A stretch of 64,000 bases of DNA, from positions 124,001-188,000 of the forward strand of contig NZ_PYGA01000013.1 in NCBI RefSeq assembly GCF_003014485.1, in the 5' to 3' direction. Positions 34,810-43,811 of this stretch are shown piece after piece (position 1 is the stretch's first letter; each line of letters starts with the position of its first letter). The notes under the pieces were generated by a model, which made no database searches, was not told where the DNA came from, and was given only the letters and a program-made list of their open reading frames with translations. This DNA comes from Murinocardiopsis flavida (GTDB lineage Bacteria > Actinomycetota > Actinomycetes > Streptosporangiales > Streptosporangiaceae). Made by a program: the position numbers and the translations under genes.

Positions 34810-35571
34810 ATGAGTCCCGGAACGGAAGGGGCCCCACCGCTGCCGGGCGCGATCGGCGTCTCACGTCTGCGCGTCTACGACTGGCCCGGCGCCGACGACT
34901 CCGACGGGTTCTGCGGCGGCTCCCCGCACATGCACCTGACCTGCACTGAAGCCTACGCTGTGATCGGCGGACGGGGATCCGTGCAGACCCTGACCGCCAG
35001 CGGCTCCGCGACGACGCCGCTGCGCGAGGGCGACCTGGTGTGGTTCACACCCGGCACCATCCACCGGCTCGTCAACGACGGCGACCTGCGGATCATGGTG
35101 CTGATGCAGAACGCGGGCCTGCCCGAGGCGGGCGACGCCGTGTTCACGTTCCCCGCCGAGGTGCTCGCCGACCCGGAGGACTATGCGCGGGCGGCGGCGA
35201 TCGCCCCCGATGCGCCCGAGGCGTCGGCGCGCCGCCGCCGGGACCTCGCCGTCAGCGGGTTCACCGCGCTGCGCGAGCGGTGGGCGAAGGGCGAGACCGA
35301 GGCGCTGCCCGACTTCCACCAGGCGGCGCTGGCGCTGGTCGCGCCCAGGTTGGCGGATTGGCGCGAGCGTTTCGAGCACGGACCGGTGGACGACGTCAGG
35401 GCGACGGCCCGCAGGCTCGAAGCCCTCGCCTCGGGCGACCCGTCGTACCTGTCCTCCGCCGGTGTGTACCGCGGCGAATCCGCCGGGGCGTGGGGCATGT
35501 GCGGGCGCCTCGACAAATACGAGAACGGGACATGGGTCGCGACGGACGCCGAATCGAGCCCTGAGGGGTGA
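34810..35571 (+). CDS. Cupin-domain protein
   Basis: A 253-residue protein. The cupin barrel is at about 20-110: SPHMHLTCTEAYAVIGGRGSV and LREGDLVWFTPGTIHRLVN give the two conserved motifs with metal-binding histidines. The C-terminal half is helical and Arg/Ala-rich, with GVYRGESAGAWGMCGRLDKYENGTW at the end. GGAGGAGGC lies upstream of the ATG. Cupins of this type may be sugar isomerases or binding proteins; the substrate is unknown. It is divergent from the zinc dehydrogenase gene, which may hint at a shared sugar, without proof. Confidence 0.75.
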   Translation: MSPGTEGAPPLPGAIGVSRLRVYDWPGADDSDGFCGGSPHMHLTCTEAYAVIGGRGSVQTLTASGSATTPLREGDLVWFTPGTIHRLVNDGDLRIMVLMQNAGLPEAGDAVFTFPAEVLADPEDYARAAAIAPDAPEASARRRRDLAVSGFTALRERWAKGETEALPDFHQAALALVAPRLADWRERFEHGPVDDVRATARRLEALASGDPSYLSSAGVYRGESAGAWGMCGRLDKYENGTWVATDAESSPEG

Positions 35572-35676
35572 CCGGTCCCGGGCGGGCCCCCGGGCTCCCG
35601 GCCCCTGGACCCCCGGACCCCGGGCCCTCGGCGCGGCCGCCCAGCCGCCTGTCCAGCCGCTCCCGACCCGAGGCGG

Positions 35677-36078
35677 TCAGCGGCGCCAGAACCGGTCGGA
35701 CCACCAGTACAGGACGGTCCGGTCGGTCGGCCACGGGCGTTCGGCTTCAAGGGTCTCCTCGAAGTCGTCGACCGCTAGGTCGATCGGCCGCCACGCCTCG
35801 GGCGGTTCCCGTCCGGGCTCCGGCGGCCGCACGCGTTCGCGCCTGCGGTCTTGGGATGCGCCGAACGCGGCGTAGTTCTCCTGTGCTTGGACCAGCGTGA
35901 GCTTGTTGGCGCCGCCGTCGAACAGCGGCCAGCGCACCTGGAGCAGGTCGTCCTCCCAGGAGCACACCGGGCAGATGTAGGACGACCCGGGCGGGTCCGC
36001 GAAGACCCGGTGCCCGCAGCAGGAGCACGGGTAGGGCGGGCCGGGCACCTCAGCGGGCGGCGGTTCGGGACGGGTCAC
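35677..36078 (-). CDS. CPCC-type cysteine-rich protein, candidate immunity protein
   Basis: About 133 residues with a zinc-ribbon-like N-terminus: YPCSCCGHRVF, then SYICPVCSWEDDLLQ, the pattern of the CPCC family, followed by LVQAQENYAAFGASQDRRRE. The GTG start overlaps the stop of the Hint toxin gene by 4 bp, so it is made together with it. CPCC proteins are often encoded next to polymorphic toxins, and the position fits an immunity protein, but the role is inferred. Codon use is like the neighbours. Confidence 0.8.
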   Translation of the reverse strand: MTRPEPPPAEVPGPPYPCSCCGHRVFADPPGSSYICPVCSWEDDLLQVRWPLFDGGANKLTLVQAQENYAAFGASQDRRRERVRPPEPGREPPEAWRPIDLAVDDFEETLEAERPWPTDRTVLYWWSDRFWRR

Positions 36079-37547
36079 GGCAGCGGGTCGCCTTCCTTCC
36101 AGGGCCCTCCGGGCATGGCGTCGAACGTACTCTGCCCGCCGTCGAGTTTGTAGAACGTGATGATCCCCTTGCTGCTCTTCATGCCGTACTCGCCGGTCTC
36201 GGGGTCGAAGTAGCGGACGGCTCCGCCTGCGCGGTCGACCTTGGCGATGACGCCGGGGCGCCCGCCGTCGCAGTCGCACATGAGGTCCTTCGCGGCCTCC
36301 TTGTACTCGATCTGGCTCTCGTAGCGCATCTTCTCGCCGTGCTTCGAGTAGTGATCGTCGAGGTTGCCCTGACCGGTCCACTCGTCGCAGTTCTGCACGA
36401 GGACCGCTTCGTCGGCGGCCCCGATGTAGTAGGTGTTCAGCCCGTCGACCGTGAAGTTGTGGACCTGCTGGTCGGCTGCGCTCCTGGTGCGGACCGAGGC
36501 GACCTCTGCCCACGCTCCGGAGCTCGTCCGCAGGGTGTCGCCCGCGGCGAGGTCGGCGGCGTCGACCCACGCTGCGGCGGCCGGGTCCCAGAACGGGTGG
36601 CTGCCGGTCGCGGTCACCGTGTCGCGGGTGCCGTCGGCTCGCACCACCGCGATTTCGACCAGGGTCTGTGCGCCCGCGCGGCCGAACGTGCGAGTGACCG
36701 GCCGGGGCCCCTCCTCCCCGGTCCGCGGGTCGAAGGCGAGGACCGTGTCGCCGGCCGCGACGTCCTCGATGGCGCGCTCGGTGCCGTCGGCCATGAGTAC
36801 CGGGGTGCCGGGAAGGAAGCTGCTCTTGCACCCGGCGCGCCTGCGCCGCTCCTGAAGCCGCTCCTCCTGCTTGCGCTTCAGTTCGTCGAGCTTCCGCTTC
36901 TGCTCGCGGACCCGCTCCTTGGCCTTGTCCGCGGCCTTGGAGCCCTTGCGCCACTTCTCGAAGAGCTTGTACGCCTTGGGGATCTTGCTGGCGACCTTGA
37001 GGGCCTTGCTCCAGGGGATGGCGTTCAGCGCCGTCCACAGACACGCCTGGATGTCGCCTTCGAGGAAGCACTTCTTTGCGTCGGTGAGCCCGATCAGGTC
37101 TTCGAGTAGCGCCAGCAGTTCCTCATCGAGGTTGCCGTACTCGGAGTCGGCGTCCTCTTGGTCGGCGAGGGCGTCCGCGTACTCCTGCTCGGCGTCCTCG
37201 ACCTCCTGGTCGATCGAGTCGGCGGGTTCGACGTCGGGCCCGCCCTGCCCGTCGGGGGCACCCGAGGACCCTGGGGAGGGCGCTGCACTCGGTTCGCCGG
37301 AGGCGCCTGGATCGCCGGAGCCGGCCGGATCGCCGGACGCCGCCGGGTCGGCGCCGGGTCCGCCGCCCTCGCCGGGCTCGCAGTCGTCGCCGCCGAACAG
37401 CTCGCATGCGGCGCTCGACACCGCCGGGCGCACGTCCGTCGGGAGGCCCGCGTACAGCAGTGCCGACACGATCGCCGCCGCGAGGACCACAAGGGCGGCG
37501 TACTCGATCTTTCCTGCGCCCGATTCGGCCCGCCACACCCAACGCAA
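36075..37547 (-). CDS. Polymorphic toxin with pilin-like start and Hint domain
   Basis: A 490-residue protein. Residues 1-36 (RAESGAGKIEYAALVVLAAA) look like an Flp/TadE prepilin-type signal and membrane helix. A Gly/Pro/Ser-rich linker (57-105), an acidic segment, a helical region with a Lys/Arg/Glu coiled coil (200-238), and a Hint (intein-like) domain follow, running from C240 (CKSSFLPGTPVLMADG) through GSHPFW to VLVQNC (N386, C387). The last 103 residues (DDHYSKHGEKM..., YFDPETGEYGMKSSKGIITFY) resemble small RNase-like toxins. The Hint domain probably cuts off the C-terminal toxin. The start is a TTG with AGGAG 7 bp ahead. The toxin class is tentative. Confidence 0.82.
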   Translation of the reverse strand: MRWVWRAESGAGKIEYAALVVLAAAIVSALLYAGLPTDVRPAVSSAACELFGGDDCEPGEGGGPGADPAASGDPAGSGDPGASGEPSAAPSPGSSGAPDGQGGPDVEPADSIDQEVEDAEQEYADALADQEDADSEYGNLDEELLALLEDLIGLTDAKKCFLEGDIQACLWTALNAIPWSKALKVASKIPKAYKLFEKWRKGSKAADKAKERVREQKRKLDELKRKQEERLQERRRRAGCKSSFLPGTPVLMADGTERAIEDVAAGDTVLAFDPRTGEEGPRPVTRTFGRAGAQTLVEIAVVRADGTRDTVTATGSHPFWDPAAAAWVDAADLAAGDTLRTSSGAWAEVASVRTRSAADQQVHNFTVDGLNTYYIGAADEAVLVQNCDEWTGQGNLDDHYSKHGEKMRYESQIEYKEAAKDLMCDCDGGRPGVIAKVDRAGGAVRYFDPETGEYGMKSSKGIITFYKLDGGQSTFDAMPGGPWKEGDPLP

Positions 37548-37871
37548 CAGTGACTCCTGAACAGACGGTAGTAGCGGGCAGGCCAGAGGGAGACTCTATC
37601 GGCGTGTGCCGCGAAGGAACGGTGCCGGGGTAGGGCATAAGGAATGGTCTCGGGGTAGGGCATAACGGGCGCGCGGGCCCATGGGTGGTCGGCGCGGACG
37701 ACGCGGTCGGCGCGGACATCGGGGGTCGGCCGATCGGACGAGGTGCCGCCCGTGGACCGTCCGGACGGCGGATGCGCCGCGCACCAGCCGCTCACCAGGA
37801 TGGACACCGCGCACTCGCGACAGCCGTCCCGACGGCAGCCCGACGGCAGCACCGACAAGGAGCCGCATCCC
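37548..37871. other. Divergent promoter gap with direct repeats
   Basis: About 320 bp between the toxin and ATPase genes. CGGGGTAGGGCATAA occurs twice (37626-37640 and 37651-37665), 25 bp apart, and GGTCGGCGCGGAC twice near 37686 and 37703. Such spaced direct repeats could be regulator sites. No convincing gene is present before the ATPase ATG at 37872. Confidence 0.45.
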
Positions 37872-38699
37872 ATGAGCCGCACCGCCGCCCCCGGACCGTC
37901 TCCCGCCCCTGAGCCGCCTCCCGCTCCGGAGTCGTCCACTTCCCCCGAGCCGTCCACCGTTCCGGACCGCGCGTCCGCGCCCGCGGTGTCGGCGCGCGGG
38001 CTCACCAAGGTCTACGGCACCGGCGCGACCCCCGTCCGCGCGCTGGACGGCCTGGACGTCGACTTCGACCGGGGCGCGTTCACCGCGATCATGGGGCCGT
38101 CGGGCTCCGGCAAGTCCACCCTCATGCACTGCATGGCCGGGCTCGACACCGCGACGTCGGGTTCGGTGCGCCTCGGCGGTACCGACATCACGGGACTCAA
38201 GGACCGGCAGCTCACCGCCCTGCGCAGGGAACGGGTCGGGTTCGTCTTCCAGGCGTTCAACCTGCTGCCGATGCTCACCGCCGAGCAGAACATCCTGCTG
38301 CCCGCGCAGATCGCCGGCCGCAGGGTGGACACGGCGCGGTTCGACCACGTCGTGGACGCCGTGGGGCTGCGCGACCGGCTCGGACACCTGCCCGCGAAGC
38401 TGTCGGGCGGCCAGCAGCAGCGGGTCGCCGTCGCCCGCGCCCTGCTCGGCGCCCCCGAAGTGGTCTACGCCGACGAGCCCACCGGCAACCTCGACTCCCG
38501 CTCCGGCGCGGAGGTGCTGTCCTTCCTCCGCGATTCAGTGCGCGAACTGGGCCAGACCGTCGTCATGGTGACCCATGACCCGGTCGCCGCCTCCTACGCC
38601 GACCGCGCGGTGTTCCTGCGCGACGGGCGCCTCGTGGACGACATCGCGCACCCCAGCACCGAGACCGTCCTCGACCGGCTCGTCCACCTGGAGGACTGA
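37872..38699 (+). CDS. ABC transporter ATPase, LolD/MacB type, without a permease
   Basis: About 275 residues: a Pro/Ser/Glu-rich start of about 40 residues, then the ATPase with Walker A GPSGSGKST, FVFQAFNLLPMLTAEQN (Q-loop), the signature LSGGQQQRVAVARAL, VVYADEPTGNLDS and the switch MVTHDP. AAGGAG precedes the ATG at 37872. ATPases of this class normally sit next to an FtsX/MacB permease gene; none is adjacent here, the next gene being on the other strand. It may serve a permease elsewhere or be a remnant of a lost cluster. Confidence 0.9.
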   Translation: MSRTAAPGPSPAPEPPPAPESSTSPEPSTVPDRASAPAVSARGLTKVYGTGATPVRALDGLDVDFDRGAFTAIMGPSGSGKSTLMHCMAGLDTATSGSVRLGGTDITGLKDRQLTALRRERVGFVFQAFNLLPMLTAEQNILLPAQIAGRRVDTARFDHVVDAVGLRDRLGHLPAKLSGGQQQRVAVARALLGAPEVVYADEPTGNLDSRSGAEVLSFLRDSVRELGQTVVMVTHDPVAASYADRAVFLRDGRLVDDIAHPSTETVLDRLVHLED

Positions 38700-38838
38700 A
38701 CCCGGCGCCCGGCCCCGCCCGAGGCGGCTGCGGGCTACCGTCCATCGCGACGCGACGCGACGCGACGCGCCCCGACCAGCCGGCCCCGCCCCGCCCGGTG
38801 GCGGGACAGCGGAACAGTGGGCCGGGCCCCGGATACGG

Positions 38839-40014
38839 CTATCGGCGGTGCCACCAGCGGGAGCGGCGCGGCGTCGCGCCGGTCTCCGCGTCGTAGGCGG
38901 CGATCCAGGAGCCGCTGCCGACATAGACCGCGCCATGGGCGACGGTCGGGGCCGTGCAGTCCCGCCCGCCGAGCAGCACCGCGGCCCACACCGGATCGCC
39001 GGTCTTGGCGGAGGAGGCGGACAGCAGCCCGTCCCTGCGCGCCGTGTAGACGGTGGACCCGGCGACCGCGGCCGCCCCATAGGGCCAGGTGTGCTCCTGG
39101 TACCACCTGCGCAGCGCCGTCTTCCGGTCGAACGCGGACAGCATCCCGTTCTGGCCTCCCGTGTAGACCCGGTCGGCGGTGACCGCGGGTTCGGTGAAGC
39201 CCGAGATGTGCTGGCCGGTGGCGATCGTGCGCTTCTGGGTCAGCAGCGTCCACAAGGGTGTGCCGGTCTCGGCGGAGAGTGCGGACAACTCACCGCTGCT
39301 GCTGCCGATGTAGAGCACGCCGTCGCGGACCGCGCCGGTGTCCGGCCCCGCGTTGCGCTCCCGCAGCGCGTGCGACCACAACAGGTCCCCGGTCGCGGCG
39401 TCCAACGCCATGACCTGCGCGGGGTCGCCGTCGGCATGGAGGGCGTCGGCCAATCCCAGCTGGTAGGAGGCCGCGCGGACCTTCATGAAGACCCGGCCGT
39501 CGGCGACAGCGGGCGACGCGGTACCGCACGGCCCTGGCATCGCCGCCCGCCATTGGGTGTCGCCCGTGGCGGCGTCGATGCGGTACAGGGACTCGTCGTC
39601 GCAGCCGACGTAGAGGGCGCCGTCGACAACGGCGGGGGAGGAGCGGACTCCCGCAGGAAGGTCGCGCCGCCACACCACCCGCCCCGTCGCGGCGTCGAGG
39701 GCGAACACCACGCCGGTCCGGACGGGATCCGAGGTCGACGCCGCATAGACCGTGCCGTCGTGCACGGCGACGGCGGGTGCGCCGGCCATGGTCGTCGGGC
39801 CGTTGTGGACGGTGAACCTCCAGCGCCGCTGCCCGGTGCGGGCATCGAGGGCGTAGACCTTGTGGTCGCAGCTCCCCGCGTACACGGTGCCGTCGGCGAC
39901 CACCGGGCTCCAGTCGATCGGTCCGCCGGTCCGCACGCTCCACGGCTGGAATCCGGGCAGCGGGTCGGACGGCTCGAACACTCCGGTGCGCGCCGCATCA
40001 CCGCGGTAGTGCAT
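38839..40014 (-). CDS. PQQ-like beta-propeller repeat protein
   Basis: About 391 residues made of repeated blades of the pyrrolo-quinoline-quinone type: VYALDARTGQRRWRF, VFALDAATGRVVWRR, LYRIDAATGDTQWRA, VMALDAATGDLLWSH, LSALSAETGTPLWTL, ending in AAYDAETG. No signal peptide is visible, and it begins MHYRGDAARTGVF, so it is probably cytoplasmic or exported by another route. AAGGGGAATCCC is ahead of the ATG at 40014. Such propellers may bind proteins or ligands; enzyme activity is not evident. Confidence 0.85.
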   Translation of the reverse strand: MHYRGDAARTGVFEPSDPLPGFQPWSVRTGGPIDWSPVVADGTVYAGSCDHKVYALDARTGQRRWRFTVHNGPTTMAGAPAVAVHDGTVYAASTSDPVRTGVVFALDAATGRVVWRRDLPAGVRSSPAVVDGALYVGCDDESLYRIDAATGDTQWRAAMPGPCGTASPAVADGRVFMKVRAASYQLGLADALHADGDPAQVMALDAATGDLLWSHALRERNAGPDTGAVRDGVLYIGSSSGELSALSAETGTPLWTLLTQKRTIATGQHISGFTEPAVTADRVYTGGQNGMLSAFDRKTALRRWYQEHTWPYGAAAVAGSTVYTARRDGLLSASSAKTGDPVWAAVLLGGRDCTAPTVAHGAVYVGSGSWIAAYDAETGATPRRSRWWHRR

Positions 40015-40280
40015 GGGATTCCCCTTGCCGCTGTGTCCAGTGCGCCCAGCTTTGCGGCGGATTGCCCCAATGGCAAGGAATTTTGGGCCATGGTGCCCGC
40101 CCGGTCGGACCCGCTCGTACGCCGCGGATCCGCCCACCCGGCCGACCCCACCCGGCCGCCCCCGCCCGCCCACCGGCCGGGTCCACCTGCCGCCCAAGCC
40201 GACCCCGCTCACGGCCCCGCCCAAACCCGCGAGCCCGGCGCGGGCCCGCCCGTCAAAAGGGCAGGAACTACCATGGATGG

Positions 40281-40946
40281 GTGTCCTCGATGCTGTATCT
40301 GAGTTTCCTTGCTTTCGCCGTGCTCGTGGTGGTCGCGCCCGGGCCCGACTTCGCCGTGGTGCTGAAGAACTCCATCGCGGCGGGGCGGCGCTCCGGGTTC
40401 GCGGCCGCGGCCGGGGTCGCCAGCAGCAACGTCGTCCACGGCACTGCGGCGGCGTTGGGGGTCAGCGCGCTGCTGACCGCGTCGCAGACCCTGTTCACCA
40501 CGGTGCGCTGGATCGGCATCGCCTACCTGTGCTACCTGGGTGTGCAGGCGCTGCGGGCGGCGTGGCGCGGCGGCTACGCGTCCCCGTCCCACGCGGGCCA
40601 CGTCCCCGGCGGTGTGCTGCGCGGCTGGTCGCAGGGGTTCCTGTCCAACCTCACCAACCCCAAGGTGCTGGCGTTCTACCTGTCGGTGCTCCCGCAGTTC
40701 CTCGGCGGCGGCGAGGTGACCCTGGGCGCCGTGCTGCTGCTGGCGTACTCCCACGCCGCGCTCAGCCTGACCTGGCTGGTGCTGATCGTCGCCCTGCTGC
40801 ACCGGGTGCGGGACTGGGTGGGACGCTCGGCGGTGCGCCGCGCGATCGACACCGGGACGGGCACCGCTCTCCTCGGCTTCGCCGCGGCCCTCGGCCGCCC
40901 CGACGCCGAGCGCGCCGTGCGCTCCCTGGTGGCGGAGGCGGCGTAG
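40281..40946 (+). CDS. LysE/RhtB family amino acid exporter
   Basis: About 221 residues with six predicted helices and the family start LSFLAFAVLVVVAPGPDFAVVLKNSIAAGRRSG, then GFLSNLTNPKVLAFYLSVLPQF. It should export amino acids or derivatives. Start choice between GTG 40281 (VSSMLYL) and ATG 40290 is open; neither ribosome site is strong. The gap of about 270 bp before it, shared with the divergent propeller gene, is Pro-codon-like filler with a short AT-rich stretch near 40078. Confidence 0.85.
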   Translation: MSSMLYLSFLAFAVLVVVAPGPDFAVVLKNSIAAGRRSGFAAAAGVASSNVVHGTAAALGVSALLTASQTLFTTVRWIGIAYLCYLGVQALRAAWRGGYASPSHAGHVPGGVLRGWSQGFLSNLTNPKVLAFYLSVLPQFLGGGEVTLGAVLLLAYSHAALSLTWLVLIVALLHRVRDWVGRSAVRRAIDTGTGTALLGFAAALGRPDAERAVRSLVAEAA

Positions 40947-41038
40947 GCGGCGGAGACTGCGTAGGGCCCGCCTCCCTGCGGCCCAGTACCCTGCCGACTG
41001 CCGGAGCAGGCAGGCAGCCGATCCAGGAGGTACCCCCC

Positions 41039-42001
41039 GTGTACGTCGACCTCGCAGAGCCGGAGCTGCGGAGCTACCGCAGCGCGCAGCACGACCCCGA
41101 CGACTTCGACTCGTTCTGGGCGTCGACCCTCGCCCAGGCCCGCGAGCACGACATCGCGGTCACCGCCGAACAGGTCGACACCGGGCTCTCGACCGTCGAT
41201 GTGTACGACACCGTGTTCTCCGGCTACAACGGCCAGCGCATCAGCGCGTGGCTGGTGCTGCCCGCCGCGCGCACCGGCCCGCTCCCGGCGGTGGTGCAGT
41301 ACCAGGGCTACGGCGGCGGCCGGGCGCACCCGCTGGACCACCTGGTGTGGGCGTCGGCCGGGTACGCGCACCTCGTCATGGACACCCGCGGGCAGGCGTC
41401 GGCCTGGGGCGGCGGCGTGACACCCGACCCGGACGGCGGCGGCCCGCAGTCGCCGGGCGTCATGACGCGGGGCATCGAGAGCCGCGAGACGTACTACTAC
41501 CGGCGGCTGATCACCGACGCGGTCCGCGCGGTCGAGGCGGTCCGCGGCATGGAGTCGGTCGACCCCGACCGCGTCGCCGTCGTCGGTGGCAGCCAGGGCG
41601 GCGCGCTGGCGCTGTCCGTGGCGGGGCTGGTCGGCGGCCTGCGGCTGGTCAGCGCGCGCGTGCCGTTCCTGTGCGACTTCCCGCGCGCCACCGTCATCAC
41701 CGACGACCTGCCCTACAAGGAGATCGGCAGCTACTTGGCCGTCCACCGGCACAAGGTGGCGCAGGTCCACGACACGCTGAGCTACTTCGACGGGGTCAAC
41801 TTCGCCCGGAGGGCGAGCGCGCCGGCCCGGTTCTCCGCCGCCCTGATGGACCCGGTCACCCCGCCGTCCACGGTGTTCGGCGCGTACAACGCCTACGCCG
41901 GTCCCAAGGAGATGGCGGTGTGGCCCTACAACGGGCACGAGGGCGGCGGCGTGGAGTCCACCGCCGCCGACCTGGTGGCGCTGCGCGGCGCGTTCGGCTG
42001 A
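41039..42001 (+). CDS. Acetyl-xylan esterase / cephalosporin C deacetylase-like hydrolase
   Basis: An alpha/beta hydrolase of the AXE1 family, about 320 residues. The nucleophile elbow GGSQGGAL (S185), the acid in MDPVTPPST (D271) and the histidine in NGHEGGG (H300) make a complete triad; the start VYVDLAEPELRSYR...DFDSFWASTL and YQGYGGGRAHP are typical. CCAGGAGGTACCCCCC precedes the GTG start. No signal peptide is seen, so it deacetylates sugars or drugs inside the cell. It is downstream of the LysE gene by about 90 bp. Confidence 0.9.
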   Translation: MYVDLAEPELRSYRSAQHDPDDFDSFWASTLAQAREHDIAVTAEQVDTGLSTVDVYDTVFSGYNGQRISAWLVLPAARTGPLPAVVQYQGYGGGRAHPLDHLVWASAGYAHLVMDTRGQASAWGGGVTPDPDGGGPQSPGVMTRGIESRETYYYRRLITDAVRAVEAVRGMESVDPDRVAVVGGSQGGALALSVAGLVGGLRLVSARVPFLCDFPRATVITDDLPYKEIGSYLAVHRHKVAQVHDTLSYFDGVNFARRASAPARFSAALMDPVTPPSTVFGAYNAYAGPKEMAVWPYNGHEGGGVESTAADLVALRGAFG

Positions 42002-42070
42002 ACCGCGGGACGGGCGGATGACCGGACGGCCAGATGGCCTGCCGGACGACGTCCGGGCCGCCGGCCGAGC

Positions 42071-42110
42071 CCGCGCCCGCGGCGCCACAAGGTCGGCGCC
42101 GCGGGCGCGG
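42071..42110. terminator. Strong GC-rich hairpin between convergent genes
   Basis: A perfect 16-bp inverted repeat (CCGCGCCCGCGGCGCC, loop of 8 bases, complementary arm) lies between the esterase gene (ending 42001) and citrate synthase (ending 42180). It lacks a T-run, as is usual for actinomycete terminators, and could serve both strands. Confidence 0.65.
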
Positions 42111-42179
42111 CGGGGCCGTACGGACGCGCCCGCCGCGCGCCCCGGGTCCCGCCGTCCGGTGGCCCGGCCGTCCGGTGGC

Positions 42180-43475
42180 TCAGCCGTGCCCGGGGTAGTC
42201 CCGCTTCGCCGGGCCGGTGTAGAGCTGGCGCGGCCTGGCGATACGCGGGTTGGACTCGGCGTGCTGCTCGCGCCAGTGCGCGATCCAGCCCGGCAGCCGC
42301 CCGATCGCGAACAGCACGGTGAACATGTTCGACGGGAAGCCGAGCGCCCGGTAGATCAGACCGGTGTAGAAGTCGACGTTGGGGTACAGCTTGCGGTCGA
42401 CGAAATAGGGGTCGTTGAGGGCGATCTCCTCAAGCTTCAGGGCCAGCTCGAACAGCTTGTCGTCGCGGCCGTGGCGCTCCAGGATCTGCGTCGCGAGCTT
42501 CTTGATCTCCTTGCTGCGCGGGTCGAAGTTCTTGTAGACGCGGTGCCCGAACCCCATGAGCCGGGTCTCGCTGCTCTTGTCCTTGACCTTGGCGATGAAC
42601 CGGTCGACGTCGCCGCCGTCGCGCTCGATCTCGGTGAGCATCTCCAGGACGGCCTGGTTGGCGCCGCCGTGCAGCGGGCCCGACAGGGCGTTGATCCCGG
42701 CGGAGACGCTCGCGAACAGGTTGGCGCCGGAGGAGCCCACGACCCGCACGGTCGCCGTCGAGCAGTTCAGCTCATGGTCGGCGTGCAGGATGAGCAGCAG
42801 GTTCATCGCCCGCGCGTAGAGCTCCTTGGTCTCCTGGTCGAAGTCCTCGTCGCCGAAGAGCATGTGCAGGAAGTTCTCGACGTAGCCCAGCGACAGGTCG
42901 GAGGAGATGGACTCCTTGCCGGTGGAGTTGCGGTACAGCCGCGCGGCGACCTTGGGAAGCTGCGCGATGAGCTGCGCCGTCGCGGTCTCGACCTGGTCGG
43001 GGTCCTCGGGGTCGGCGTTGTCGGTGTGGAACGCGGCGAGCCCGCTGGCGGCGATGGACAGCGACGCCATGGGGTGGCCGGAACCGGGGCAGGTGTCCAC
43101 GAGCAGGCGCAGCCCGGAGGGCACCGCGGAGTGGCGCCGCAGTTCGTCGTTGAAGGCGGCGAGCTGGTCGGACGTCGGCAGCTCGCCGTGGATCAGCAGG
43201 TAGCAGACCTCGACGAACGAACTCTGCGTGGCGAGCTGCTCGATCGGGTAGCCGCGGTAGCGCAGGATCCCGGCGTCGCCGTCGATGTAGGTGATATCGG
43301 ACCGGCAGCTCGCGGTGTTGCCGAACCCGGGGTCGAACGTCGTCAGCCCGGTCTCGGACAGCAGCGGTTTGATGTCGATCGAGGATTCGCCCTCGGTCCC
43401 GGTCAGGGTGTCGAAGGATCGGGTCTGCGAACCGAAGCGCAAGGACACCTGTTGTCCGTTCGTCATCTCGGTCAT
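42180..43475 (-). CDS. gltA: Citrate synthase
   Basis: Condenses acetyl-CoA and oxaloacetate at the entry of the citric acid cycle. About 431 residues, the size of the hexameric type II enzymes. The catalytic regions are intact: LSGPLHGGANQAVLEM, MGFGHRVYKNFDPRS and NVDFYTGLIYRALGFP, with an N-terminal zinc-ribbon-lacking extension common in actinobacteria. Starts at 43475, 43466 and 43499 are all possible; I use 43475 (MTEMTNGQQV). Expected to be constitutive, with a 336-bp upstream gap. Confidence 0.95.
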   Translation of the reverse strand: MTEMTNGQQVSLRFGSQTRSFDTLTGTEGESSIDIKPLLSETGLTTFDPGFGNTASCRSDITYIDGDAGILRYRGYPIEQLATQSSFVEVCYLLIHGELPTSDQLAAFNDELRRHSAVPSGLRLLVDTCPGSGHPMASLSIAASGLAAFHTDNADPEDPDQVETATAQLIAQLPKVAARLYRNSTGKESISSDLSLGYVENFLHMLFGDEDFDQETKELYARAMNLLLILHADHELNCSTATVRVVGSSGANLFASVSAGINALSGPLHGGANQAVLEMLTEIERDGGDVDRFIAKVKDKSSETRLMGFGHRVYKNFDPRSKEIKKLATQILERHGRDDKLFELALKLEEIALNDPYFVDRKLYPNVDFYTGLIYRALGFPSNMFTVLFAIGRLPGWIAHWREQHAESNPRIARPRQLYTGPAKRDYPGHG

Positions 43476-43811
43476 GTCGGGATGGTGCCCTTCCATCATC
43501 CGGCGAGCGGTCCGGCTCGCCGCGTTATTTGTGGTCGGCCGCGCGGGCCGGGTTTCTTGGCCGATTCCGGGCGCCGGAAGCAGCCAAGGAACGCGCCCTA
43601 CGCGCCGGTCAATACCGTAGATGTGTCCTGCGGTACCGCTTACCTACCCCACCGCTTAATTCGGATGTCATGTATCACCCCGGAAAAGGCGGAGGTAAAT
43701 CTCTCTCTGGTAAAGAACCGCGCACTGCACACGGGCGGGCTGCGGTTGGCGCGTGCTACTGGGCGTGTCGGCCGCATGGGTTCCGCGCGCGGGTGTTTCG
43801 GCCGGGCCCGT
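43476..43811. other. Upstream gap of the citrate synthase gene
   Basis: About 336 bp, somewhat lower in GC near 43600-43720. It should hold the citrate synthase promoter on the minus strand and the end of the response regulator unit. I see no gene and no clear operator. Confidence 0.4.
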
